A DNA stretch of 30,981 nt. It comes from a virus. The notes beneath the pieces were generated by a model. It was given only the letters and a program-made list of their open reading frames with translations, made no database searches and had not been told where the DNA came from. A program made the translations under genes and the position numbers. How positions within the stretch are numbered: position 1 is the stretch's first letter; each line of letters opens with the position of its first letter. Where the stretch lies: positions 1 through 30,981 of IMG/VR virus record IMGVR_UViG_3300027909_000053; one strand, written 5' to 3'. This document shows positions 20,866-28,529 of this stretch, in pieces.

Positions 20866-21954
20866 TCACTCGATCACCTGAAAGCCCTTCACCTCGCGCA
20901 GCTGATCCGCGCGATTCCGGCCCGCCTGCTTCAGGATCTCGGTCAGGCGCGAGTCCTGCCCGGGGCCGCGAATCCCCGCCCACTGGCCCGCCTGAAACTG
21001 GTTCGTCTTCAGCCGCATCTTCGGCGCGATCTCGCGGGCGCGCTGGGTCGCAATCGCGCGCTCGGTGTCGGTGAAGAGGCCTTCGGGCGGCCAGTGGATC
21101 CGGCCCATCCACCGATCGACGGGGTAGGCGTCGGGATCCCCGCCCATCGCGAACTTGTACGGGCTGATCTTCGGGCCGCCGGCCTCCCCGCCGGCCGCGA
21201 CCCGGCGCAACTGGTTGAGGAGGTTCGGGCGGCTCTCGGGGGCGATGGCCCACATCTTCCCCGTGGCCGGATTGCGCGCGGCCTCGAAGACCGTGTCATC
21301 GATCGGGATCCCGAGCTTGTGGCGCCGGTAGGCCTCGAAGCCGATCGCGGCCTGGGCCTTCGGCTCGGTCCCAATCGCGGACGCCGCCTGGAACTCGAGG
21401 GCCAGCTGGTAGTCGGGGTCGCCGACCATCTGGCCGAGGACGCGGGGCACGCCCGTGTAGAAGTCCTTCCCCTCTTCGCCCGCCTCGAACAGCCGCCGGC
21501 TCTTCGAGAAGTCGGGGAGGGTCACGTTCTCGCGCCGCCGGGCTTCCTTGACGGTCGCCTGCTCCTCCGGCGTGAACGCGCCCCGATGCTTGAAGAAGTC
21601 GCCGATGACCGGGAGCCCGCCCGTGCCGACGGTGGGCGCGAGGTAGCCGCCCTTGACCAGCGCCCGAAGGATGTCGCGCATGGAGCGCGTGCCGACGCCC
21701 TTCGCCACGCCCCAGGCGGTGCCGGCGCCGGGGTTCGCCACCATCTCGGCGGGGTTGCCGACATCGGGCGGCTCGAGCGGGAGATCGGGGGCGCCCGTGT
21801 AGGGCGTCTGCATCTGGAAGCGGAGCGCGCCGCTGCCGCGCGCCGGCTGGGGCTCGGGCTCCGGGGGCGCGGGCATCGGGCCGCCGGAGAGCGGATCGGG
21901 GAAGCCGATGTCGAGCGCGGCGAGGGCCCCGCGCGCGGGCTCGGTGGCGGCCAT
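20866..21954 (-). CDS. hypothetical protein, 362 aa (possibly DUF7178-like)
   Basis: The start ATG 21954 shares its A with the TGA of the preceding zincin-motif gene. Residues 1-110 are low-complexity and Pro-rich, with APTVGTGGLP at 106-115 echoing repeats in the 393-residue protein. The folded part (about 140-362) includes KDFYTGVPRVLGQMVGDPD, FQAASAIGTEPK, PKISPYKFAMGGDPDAYPVD and RWMGRIHW. The 'I.PYkfA..GDpdA.pvDrWM.R' pattern is reminiscent of a phage protein family annotated DUF7178 that looks like a degenerate glycosylase-type helical fold; that link is from memory and tentative. Virion or DNA-associated role not established. Confidence 0.6.
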   Translation of the reverse strand: MAATEPARGALAALDIGFPDPLSGGPMPAPPEPEPQPARGSGALRFQMQTPYTGAPDLPLEPPDVGNPAEMVANPGAGTAWGVAKGVGTRSMRDILRALVKGGYLAPTVGTGGLPVIGDFFKHRGAFTPEEQATVKEARRRENVTLPDFSKSRRLFEAGEEGKDFYTGVPRVLGQMVGDPDYQLALEFQAASAIGTEPKAQAAIGFEAYRRHKLGIPIDDTVFEAARNPATGKMWAIAPESRPNLLNQLRRVAAGGEAGGPKISPYKFAMGGDPDAYPVDRWMGRIHWPPEGLFTDTERAIATQRAREIAPKMRLKTNQFQAGQWAGIRGPGQDSRLTEILKQAGRNRADQLREVKGFQVIE

Positions 21955-23291
21955 CAGCGGGTCGCCGGCACGCCCTGGGGGCCCGGCGGGGTGAGGGCCC
22001 GGGGAGTGAGGAACTGGCGCAGCTGTGTGAGGTCAGCGGTGGGCGCGAGGCCTTCCGGCCACCGCTCCCGCACCATGCGATTGGCGTCGCCCTCGATCAG
22101 CGCGTGATAGTACCCGTCGGGTTCCTGGCTGTAGTGGACGAGCTTCTCGGGCGAGAGGTCGCCGGATTGCACCAAGTCGTTGATGCGCCAGTTGAGTTGC
22201 TCCCGGGTCATCCGCTCGCCGTAGGGGCTCATGTGCTGGAAGACATTGGTCGTGTGCTCGGCTTCATGGAGCACCGTCTCGAGTTCCGACCGCAGATTCG
22301 CGTTCTCTTGCCCCACCATGATGTAGGCCTCGGGCACGGACCCTTTGGGATAGGGGTTTCCCCCTTGGCCCGTCAGGCCGAGGCGCTTGGACACGTCCCA
22401 CGGCGGAATCGTTTCCCCGGCATACCCGCCCTTAATCGGCACCCCGCGTCCCACCCCGATGACGGTCTTCATCTCATCGAGCGGCTGGGTCACCTCGGGG
22501 TAGAGTTGGCGCGTCGTGTCGAGCATCTCCTGGCTCTGTTGGTACTGTTCGGGGGTGGTCCCGTAGGGCGTGAGGATGCTCGCGCTCGGGCCCGCGATCC
22601 CGCCGCTCTCAAGCGTCTGGCCCCCGAAGTAGTCCCACGCTTCCCGCCCGGCGGCCCGCGCCGCGCCCCGGAGCCCCGCCCGCGCGCCGGCCTTCACGAT
22701 GTTGGTGATCGAGCCCCGGGCGCCGACGGCCATGTCCACGGGATCGATGTCGGGCTCGGCGAGGCCCGGCTCGGCCTGGGACTGCATCGCGAACCGCTGC
22801 ACCGGGGTGATCGTCGGCTGGCTGTCGGTCGGGGTCGGCGCCCCCATCGGAAACCCCGAAATCGGATCGTTGAACATCTCGGGGCCCGCCCCCATCGCGG
22901 CGACGGCCCCGCGCTTCAAGGCGTCCTCCTCCTCCGGCGGCGGGGCGATCGGCGCGGCTAGCTCGGGCGCGGCGGCCGGGGCCGGGGGCTCGACCGGGCC
23001 GGTCGGCGGGGTCATCTCGGGCGCGGCCATCTCCGGCGCGGGCGCTTCGGCCAGCGACGGGGCCGGCGGCGCCTCGCCCTCGGGGGCGGGCCCCGGGGTC
23101 ATCTCGGGCCCGGCGGTCATCGTCATCTCCAATTCGCCGCCCGCCGGGGCGCCGAAGCTCCACCAGCTGGGCTCCCCGCCGAGATTGAACGGCCCGGTGT
23201 CCCACCAGTTCCCGCCGGCCGGCGCCGTGTCTCCCGTGTCGCCGCCGCCGCCGTACTCCCCGAGATCGAGATCCCACCACTCGCCGGCCAT
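21954..23291 (-). CDS. putative virion protein with zincin HExxH motif, 445 aa
   Basis: The N-terminus MAGEWWDLDLGEYGGGGD resembles that of the 393-residue protein downstream. Residues 55-120 are very Pro/Glu/Ala-rich (a likely flexible linker), 190-222 form a Gly/Ala-rich helix, and a compact C-terminal domain spans about 240-415. In it, VLHEAEH at 340-346 is an HExxH zinc-binding motif, preceded by a helix (NANLRSELETV) and followed about 55 residues later by a Glu/Asp-containing EGDAN (E400) that could be the third ligand. This suggests a gluzincin-like peptidase carried in the virion. Activity is inferred; no propeptide or signal sequence is seen. Confidence 0.66.
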   Translation of the reverse strand: MAGEWWDLDLGEYGGGGDTGDTAPAGGNWWDTGPFNLGGEPSWWSFGAPAGGELEMTMTAGPEMTPGPAPEGEAPPAPSLAEAPAPEMAAPEMTPPTGPVEPPAPAAAPELAAPIAPPPEEEDALKRGAVAAMGAGPEMFNDPISGFPMGAPTPTDSQPTITPVQRFAMQSQAEPGLAEPDIDPVDMAVGARGSITNIVKAGARAGLRGAARAAGREAWDYFGGQTLESGGIAGPSASILTPYGTTPEQYQQSQEMLDTTRQLYPEVTQPLDEMKTVIGVGRGVPIKGGYAGETIPPWDVSKRLGLTGQGGNPYPKGSVPEAYIMVGQENANLRSELETVLHEAEHTTNVFQHMSPYGERMTREQLNWRINDLVQSGDLSPEKLVHYSQEPDGYYHALIEGDANRMVRERWPEGLAPTADLTQLRQFLTPRALTPPGPQGVPATR

Positions 23292-23380
23292 CAGCGGGAG
23301 GTCTTGCGCGTTCTCCGGGGCGGGCGCGCGAAACGGTCTTGTTTGCCGGCGCGCTCGAGGGGCTTCCGCTTCGGCGCCAT
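23291..23380 (-). CDS. possible tiny basic peptide, 29 aa
   Basis: A 29-codon frame from ATG 23380 ends with a TGA that shares its A with the start of the next gene (TGATG). The peptide is very basic (MAPKRKPLERAGKQDRF, then ARPPRRTRKTSR). Longer in-frame reading upstream would overlap the portal gene. The gap between portal stop and the next gene is about 127 bases and would otherwise be empty. It may be a real small DNA-binding or head peptide, or just a coupling frame. Ribosome site is weak (GGA at nine bases). Confidence 0.42.
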   Translation of the reverse strand: MAPKRKPLERAGKQDRFARPPRRTRKTSR

Positions 23381-23418
23381 CGAGCGCACATCCTTCGACG
23401 TGTAGGTGCGGCGGCGTC

Positions 23419-25161
23419 TCAAGAGCCGACCGGACGGCCCGGCCCGAGCCGGGAGGCCTTCCGCTCGATCCGCGCCGCCGCCAGCATCATCAGTTGCTTC
23501 TGGTTCTCGGCGCGGCCCTCCGCGAGGCGCCGCGAGGTTTCTTTCATTTCCTCGCGGTGCGGCGGATCCATGAGTTCGATGAGCCACTCGCCGTCGATCG
23601 CCCCCGCTTTGAAGAGTTCGAGCGCCTTCATCTGCGTCTGCTCCGAGAAGATCGGGCTCGCGGAGTGCGCGGACACTTGGAGGGACAGCCCCGCCGGCAG
23701 CTGCGCGAGGATGAACCGCTCGCCGCGCGTCGATTCGTAGGTCTGATCGTCGGAGTGCTGCAAGATGCGGAACCCGAGCGTCGCCATGGCCGAGAGCACC
23801 GACTCCAGCTGGAGCGCCATATGCCTGATGCGCCCGGCGCCGATCCCAGCAAGGGAGATGAGTTGATCATTGGATCGGACGCCGGGCATCTGCTGGCCCT
23901 GGAGCGTCGGCGGAATGCCCGACTGGTCATCGAACATCTGGTCGATCTGGCCGAGCATCGCGAACGCTTCCTGGCCCACCTCGACTTTGATGGTCTCGAA
24001 TTTGACGTTCGGATCGCCGGTCCCGTAGGAGCCGCCGATCGAAGACATCGCGCGCCCGGCCTCCTCGTAGTCGCTGAGGCCGATGAAGAGCTTCGCGGGA
24101 TCCAGCTGCCGGAGGATCACCTCGTCCATCGCGCGCACGTGCCGCTCCCGCCATTGCTGGAGCGCGAGGAGCGAGGCGAGTTCGGAGCGCCCCCAGAGGT
24201 AGTTCGGCATCGGGCGGGGCGCGAGGATCCCGAAGGGCGCCTGCCCCGGGAAGATTTGGCCGGTCGGCGTCTTCATCCAGGGCAAGATCGGGTTCCGGCG
24301 CCGCACCAGGGGCTCCGACCCGTCCACCAAGCACGTCGTCACGCGCCAGTCCTCAAACGGGCCCGCGAGCGTGTCCGCATAGGCGTGCCGCTCCCAGACA
24401 TCGACCAAGACGACGACCGGCTCGACCACGTTCGCCTCGAGCAGATATGTCCCGTCGTGGGCGTCGCCCGGCATCGCGCCGGTCACGACCGAGTTCGGGA
24501 AGGTGCCCGTGAGCCCCGAGATGACGAGCCGCGTGAACCCGGAGCCGCCGGCCTGGGGGGACGCGCGGCGGGACGCGAGCGTGATCATCTCCTCGGCGCG
24601 CGGGTGGCCCTGGACCCAGCGTTCAAACTGCGGCATCGAGAGCGAGTACCAGTGGCAGTAGACATCCTGATCGGAGAGCGACGGCTGATCCTCGCGGGTG
24701 ACGCCGAAATCCCATGGGTCGATCGCCGTGATGACAAAGCCCTTCTGGGGGTCTTGCTGGATCTTGAGCGGGCTCGAGCCGTAGACGAGCGCCCATTCGA
24801 GCGCCAGCGAGATCGCGAGGTCGGCGCCGCTGTTCGACCAGACCATGCGGAACTCGTCGCGCGCCGTCTGGGCGCAATCGAGCCACTCTTTCCGCGTGGC
24901 CGGCGGCAGATGCACGCCGAAGCGGACGCTGTCGGGGGACCAGATGTAGCTCGAGAGCCGATCGAGGTGGGCCTTCAGCTTGTTGTACCGGGCCCCGTAC
25001 CCGTCCTCGGTCCCGGTCTCGTACCACTGCCGGAGGTTCGAGCCCTGGACGCGCCGCTGGTCCCGGGAGATCCCGGCGCGCGTGATGTAGACCGTCAGGA
25101 GTTCCCGCGCTTCGTCCCGCCGACGGCGGGCCTCGTACTCGGCGCTCCCCTTCCAGGCCAT
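23419..25161 (-). CDS. portal protein, 580 aa
   Basis: The protein has the helical start (SAEYEARRRRDEARELL), a typical early segment (RQWYETGTEDGYGARYNKLK), a stem-like middle (SGIPPTLQGQQMPGVRSNDQ, where GIP..LQG..P is a hallmark of podovirus portals) and a C-terminal barrel/helix region (FSEQTQMKALELFKAGAIDG, EMKETSRRLAEGRAENQKQL). Length and position just after terL fit. It forms the dodecameric ring at one capsid vertex through which DNA passes. A gap of four bases separates it from the preceding zinc-ribbon gene. Confidence 0.88.
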   Translation of the reverse strand: MAWKGSAEYEARRRRDEARELLTVYITRAGISRDQRRVQGSNLRQWYETGTEDGYGARYNKLKAHLDRLSSYIWSPDSVRFGVHLPPATRKEWLDCAQTARDEFRMVWSNSGADLAISLALEWALVYGSSPLKIQQDPQKGFVITAIDPWDFGVTREDQPSLSDQDVYCHWYSLSMPQFERWVQGHPRAEEMITLASRRASPQAGGSGFTRLVISGLTGTFPNSVVTGAMPGDAHDGTYLLEANVVEPVVVLVDVWERHAYADTLAGPFEDWRVTTCLVDGSEPLVRRRNPILPWMKTPTGQIFPGQAPFGILAPRPMPNYLWGRSELASLLALQQWRERHVRAMDEVILRQLDPAKLFIGLSDYEEAGRAMSSIGGSYGTGDPNVKFETIKVEVGQEAFAMLGQIDQMFDDQSGIPPTLQGQQMPGVRSNDQLISLAGIGAGRIRHMALQLESVLSAMATLGFRILQHSDDQTYESTRGERFILAQLPAGLSLQVSAHSASPIFSEQTQMKALELFKAGAIDGEWLIELMDPPHREEMKETSRRLAEGRAENQKQLMMLAAARIERKASRLGPGRPVGS

Positions 25162-25165
25162 GGGG

Positions 25166-25639
25166 CTAGGTGGGAATCGGGACCACGCGACGCTTGATGT
25201 GCGGGAAGATGTGATTGCGCGAGTCGGCGCGGGCGATCGGGCTCACCATCCCGAGGTTCGCCTGGGACTGGGGGAGCCACCGGACGGGGCCGCCCTGGAG
25301 GGCCTCGCGCATCGCGGGGCGGGCCGGCTCCGGCGCGAGCGCGATCGCCCGCTCATGGTCCTCGGCCAGCTGCCGCGCGCTCTGCCGCGCCTGATCCTGG
25401 GCCGCGTGCTGGCCGTTGATCTGGGGCTCCATCATCTTGTCGAGCACTTGCGCGACCCGGTGGCCCGTCGTGGAGACATTCACGGCGTCGAACCGTCGGC
25501 GGAACCCCTTCTTCCACCCACAGACGGGGCACCGCGTGCTCTTCACCGGGAGATCCTCGTAGACGACGATCTGGGTCGCCTCGGGTGCGAACTCGACTGC
25601 CGTGCAGTGGGCGCACTCGAAGTTGGCCCGGGGGCCCAT
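25166..25639 (-). CDS. zinc-ribbon protein, 157 aa, unknown function
   Basis: ATG 25639 shares its A with the TGA of the Acb2-like gene, so the true start lies inside the longer open frame. The N-terminal 50 residues have FECAHC (CxxC) and, about 32 residues later, RCPVCGW (CxxC), a zinc ribbon, followed by KKGFRRRFDAV. A polar helical middle (QINGQHAAQDQARQSARQLA, EDHERAIAL) and a basic C-terminus (FPHIKRRVVPIPT) follow. It lies between a counter-defence protein and portal; it may be a packaging accessory, a DNA-binding factor or another host-interaction protein. No family recognised. Confidence 0.65.
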   Translation of the reverse strand: MGPRANFECAHCTAVEFAPEATQIVVYEDLPVKSTRCPVCGWKKGFRRRFDAVNVSTTGHRVAQVLDKMMEPQINGQHAAQDQARQSARQLAEDHERAIALAPEPARPAMREALQGGPVRWLPQSQANLGMVSPIARADSRNHIFPHIKRRVVPIPT

Positions 25640-25854
25640 CAGACGCCGCCGCACGCGATCGCCGCATTCGCGGTCATCACGGCCTCGCGGATCTTGCGGA
25701 GCGCGGCGGTCTGGTCGGGGCTCTCGGGCGTGTTGTCGCGGATCACGGTCGCGAACTCGAGCGCGGCATCGCGGATCAGCAAGTACTTCGCGGCGTCGTC
25801 GGGCGACGGCGGATGGTACGTGAACCACGTCAGGAGCATCCCGTCGGTGATCAT
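25639..25854 (-). CDS. Acb2/Tad1-like cyclic-nucleotide sponge (predicted anti-CBASS/anti-Thoeris)
   Basis: This 71-residue protein begins 14 bases after the TerL stop and overlaps the next gene by TGATG. It has a YHPP start (13-16), a first helix (KYLLIRDAALEFATVIRDN), a turn NTPES (41-45), and a second helix (DQTAALRKIREAVMTANAAI). This helical hairpin with its 'RdAa..fA..I...tPeS.dqt.AL.K..EAvM.ANaAIA' pattern is that of the Acb2/Tad1 hairpin family, which forms oligomers that bind cyclic nucleotides made by CBASS, and in some cases Thoeris signals, and so block host defence. Family assignment is from memory of the pattern. The start could also be ATG 25839. Confidence 0.75.
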   Translation of the reverse strand: MITDGMLLTWFTYHPPSPDDAAKYLLIRDAALEFATVIRDNTPESPDQTAALRKIREAVMTANAAIACGGV

Positions 25855-25868
25855 CGCCCGGGAGTCTA

Positions 25869-27713
25869 TCACCGTCGGCCCAAAGTGCCGAAAAACTCTT
25901 GGATCGTTCGGCCCTGGACGGTCGTCGCGGGCGCGCCCCGCGTCCGGTAGCGTTTCAGGGCCGGGTACAGCTGCGAGATGTAGCTCTCGACCGCAAGCGC
26001 GCCCGCTTGCGCGCGATGGCCGCGCGGGGTCTCGCCGGTCGGATCGTAGCCGTCCCCGCGTCCCTCGAGCCGCGAGAGTTCGTGCGCGAGCCACTGGGAC
26101 CGCACCGAGACGGCCCCGCGCTGGATCTGGTCGCGGAACCGCTGGAGGACCGTCGCCTGGGTCTCCGCGTTCGACTTCCACTGGTAGGCGCCGCGCATCG
26201 TGAGGGAGTCGGGGCGCCGCCAGATGTAGTGACGGACGGACCCCAATACGTCCAAGAATCCCGGCGTGCGCGTCGTCCCATAGCCGGAGCGGACGAGCCG
26301 CTGCACCTCCGTGAGGACGCCCGCGCCCAGGCCGCTGATCTCGAGGATGAAGGTCCGATGTTGCGCGCCGTAGGCGCCCGCGAGATGCAGACACACCCAC
26401 GTGAACGGCTGGAGCCCGATATTGGCTTCCGTCGAAAACTCGGCGACTTGCTCGAGCTTGTCCTCATCGAGCGCGGCAGCCCAGACCGACACGACCCAGG
26501 AGGGATCGTCGGGCATCGCGGAATGCGCCGGCACCGCCGCGACGACGACCGGGCGCGTGTCGGGCGGCGTCCAGACCCGCAGCATCGGCTCGTTCAGCCC
26601 GGCGGGCTCGGGGCGCGTCGTTTCCATCGTCGTGCCCCACTCGTAGCGATAGCCGGCGGCCGGCTTCGCGATCGCGGCCTCGATCCGTTGCTGGGTGAGG
26701 GTATCGAGGAACGGGCGCTCCTGGCTCGCGGAGAACGCATCTTCCCAGACCGTCGGCATCTCCTGATCGGCGAGCCGGTGGGAGTTGGCCGCTTTCTCCG
26801 CGACGTACCAGCGGCGCCACGCCCATTGCTCCGTGTCGAGCACGACCTTGTCGCGCTTCCGCAGGAGGGTGTCCCACTCGCGCTCTTTCGGCGTGAGGCT
26901 CGGGGAGCCGTAGGCGCTCCACAGCTTCTTCTGCTTCGGCAGGATCCGGTTGTCTTCGCGGAGCCACCAGCTGATGAACACCGCGCGCATCGTTTTCGCT
27001 TTTTGCGCGGACAGCCAGAGATCGTAGAACCAGTTCTTGCCGCGCGCGGTCCCCTCGAGCACGTAGAGCGCGGCCGGATTCACTTCCGACCATGCCGCGC
27101 GCAAGTAGGTGACGGCCTTCCCGCCGTTCGGCCAGAGCGGCACCTCGGTCCCGTGGGTGAACGAGAGCCCGCGTCCGACGCCGAGCCGGGTCCATGTCTG
27201 CCGCCCGCACGTCTGGAGCAGGAGGCGGCTCATGTTGTTCCACGTAATCTGGACTTGGTTGCGCGCTCGCGTTTTGTTCGGATCCAGCGGGCGCTCCTCG
27301 ATCGCCGGTTTATCGGGATCGTCGTCGGCCGCGTGGCGCAGGGCGAGTTCATCGATCATCCCGAGGAAGAGGTCGCGGAAGTACTCCTTGTTCTCCGGGG
27401 AATCGGTGATCGTGACGCCCTGGAGGCCGGGGAACCGCTGCATCCAGAGCAAGGTCAGAATCAGCATGAAGGTCGAGAGCCCAACCTGCCGGGCCTTCAC
27501 GATTAGGAACTGGTTGACGCCGTCGCGCTTCCCTTCCAAGATCGTCCGCAGGGCCGCGCGCTGCGTCCCCCACGGCGTGATCGGCTTGATGCCGAAGTCT
27601 TTCGTCGCGAGGGGGACTTGGAGGGCGTATTTCCACACGTCGGCGTCGGACGGCAAGCGGATCAACGACACGCTCCGTGCTATATTCCCGCCCGACGAAA
27701 AACGCAACCCCAC
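25869..27713 (-). CDS. terL: terminase large subunit (TerL), 614 aa
   Basis: The ATPase half has a Walker A-like KARQVGLST (residues 73-81), the form typical of terminases, then a Walker B region LSFTHGTEVPLW (183-194) and a motif III-like LEGTARG (219-225). The C-terminal half has the nuclease-type segments WVVSVWAAAL and FILEISGLGAGVL. It powers DNA entry into the prohead through portal and cuts concatemers. The longest frame starts at GTG 27713, but GGAG at 27675-27672 would suit TTG 27665 (residue 17), so the N-terminus is uncertain. A clear small terminase was not found. It begins the packaging-to-tail run of minus-strand genes. Confidence 0.88.
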   Translation of the reverse strand: MGLRFSSGGNIARSVSLIRLPSDADVWKYALQVPLATKDFGIKPITPWGTQRAALRTILEGKRDGVNQFLIVKARQVGLSTFMLILTLLWMQRFPGLQGVTITDSPENKEYFRDLFLGMIDELALRHAADDDPDKPAIEERPLDPNKTRARNQVQITWNNMSRLLLQTCGRQTWTRLGVGRGLSFTHGTEVPLWPNGGKAVTYLRAAWSEVNPAALYVLEGTARGKNWFYDLWLSAQKAKTMRAVFISWWLREDNRILPKQKKLWSAYGSPSLTPKEREWDTLLRKRDKVVLDTEQWAWRRWYVAEKAANSHRLADQEMPTVWEDAFSASQERPFLDTLTQQRIEAAIAKPAAGYRYEWGTTMETTRPEPAGLNEPMLRVWTPPDTRPVVVAAVPAHSAMPDDPSWVVSVWAAALDEDKLEQVAEFSTEANIGLQPFTWVCLHLAGAYGAQHRTFILEISGLGAGVLTEVQRLVRSGYGTTRTPGFLDVLGSVRHYIWRRPDSLTMRGAYQWKSNAETQATVLQRFRDQIQRGAVSVRSQWLAHELSRLEGRGDGYDPTGETPRGHRAQAGALAVESYISQLYPALKRYRTRGAPATTVQGRTIQEFFGTLGRR

Positions 27714-27733
27714 CCCGCCAGAGGAGGGCTCCG

Positions 27734-28081
27734 ATGGTGATCGCGAAGGACGAGAAGGACGACAAGGCCGCGCACGATCCGCACACGCGGGAGGCGCACG
27801 GGAAGCAGACCACCAAGGACGTGGAGCCCGATCCTGAACTCGCGAAGATCGAGGCGTATCACGGCAAGGTGATCGGGGATCTCGACGCCAAGAAGGCGAA
27901 CCTCGAGGCCCAGCGCGAGGCGCTCGGCCCGCAGATCGAAGCCGTGGACAAGGAGAAGGCCGCGTTCGAGAAGAAGATCCTCGAGCAGAAGGCCGCGCTC
28001 GCCGAGCAGCGGGCGCGCGAGTGGAAGGCCGAGCACCCCGACAAGCCGCACGCCGAGGAGCCCGCGCCGAAGACTCGGTGA
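27734..28081 (+). CDS. charged coiled-coil protein, 115 aa (plus strand)
   Basis: The start ATG 27734 follows GAGGAGGG (27721-27728) with a five-base spacer, a strong ribosome site, and begins 20 bases from the divergent TerL start. The product is Lys/Glu-rich: DEKDDKAAHDPHTREAHGKQ, then from about residue 38 one continuous heptad-like helix (KANLEAQREALGPQIEAVDK, EKAAFEKKILEQKAALAEQR), ending in a charged tail. Its position by TerL and its coiled coil could suit a packaging accessory or scaffold, but it is on the opposite strand from the late genes. TATATT at 27681-27686 could be part of its promoter. Confidence 0.68.
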   Translation: MVIAKDEKDDKAAHDPHTREAHGKQTTKDVEPDPELAKIEAYHGKVIGDLDAKKANLEAQREALGPQIEAVDKEKAAFEKKILEQKAALAEQRAREWKAEHPDKPHAEEPAPKTR

Positions 28082-28303
28082 GTGGCGCGCGAACCCTCGG
28101 TTTCGGATGATCAGGTCGAGCGCCTGGATCGCCCGATCTTTCCCGGCGCCGATAGCCTGTCGCTGAGTCAGGCGCCTCCGCGCTGTCCTCGGTGCGGGGG
28201 CGTCTGGCAGCTGGATCCCGAAGGCTACGCGTGCCGCGCGTGCGGGAAACGCTGGCGCACCGTCGAGAATCTCACGGCGCTGCGGGCGCACGGGCGGCCC
28301 TAG
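28082..28303 (+). CDS. zinc-ribbon protein, 73 aa (plus strand)
   Basis: It starts at GTG 28082, directly after the TGA of the coiled-coil gene, so the two are probably one transcription unit. Residues 35-58 hold PRCPRCGGVWQLDPEG and YACRACGKRWRTV, that is CxxC...CxxC spaced 16 residues, a classic zinc ribbon. The N-terminus is acidic (SVSDDQVERLDR). Its 3' end overlaps the oppositely oriented HTH gene by 32 bases, so the transcripts would be complementary at their ends. DNA- or protein-binding is likely; specific role unknown. Confidence 0.65.
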   Translation: MAREPSVSDDQVERLDRPIFPGADSLSLSQAPPRCPRCGGVWQLDPEGYACRACGKRWRTVENLTALRAHGRP

Positions 28304-28529
28304 CCTTCTGGGCCCGGTAGTTCTCCCACTTCTTCCGCGCGCCCTCCCGGCCGGCCCGCTGGCGCCATTCAGGGATCGTCGCCACATAGGCGGTCAAATC
28401 CCGCGTTTTCACTCGGATTTCGAGCACGGGCACGGTGATGGCCGGCAGCACCCCTCGCCGGATCGCTTCCAAGAGCCCTTGCTGGCTCACGCGGTAGCGT
28501 TTCGCCGCAGCGGGGATGCTCAGTTCCAT
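28272..28529 (-). CDS. small HTH-like protein, 85 aa
   Basis: ATG 28529 shares its A with the TGA of the preceding HTH gene (TGATG), so the long in-frame extension upstream is rejected. The N-terminus ELSIPAAAKRYRVSQQGLLE followed by AIRRGVLPAITV has the layout of excisionase/HTH_17-type winged helices (SIpAAAkry.VS...l..aI.rGvLp). The C-terminus is a basic helix (EWRQRAGREGARKKWENYRA). It could control replication or act as a small DNA-binding factor; a small-terminase role cannot be excluded because none is otherwise found. Convergent overlap with the plus-strand zinc-ribbon gene is notable. Confidence 0.66.
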   Translation of the reverse strand: MELSIPAAAKRYRVSQQGLLEAIRRGVLPAITVPVLEIRVKTRDLTAYVATIPEWRQRAGREGARKKWENYRAQKARAARAPAAP

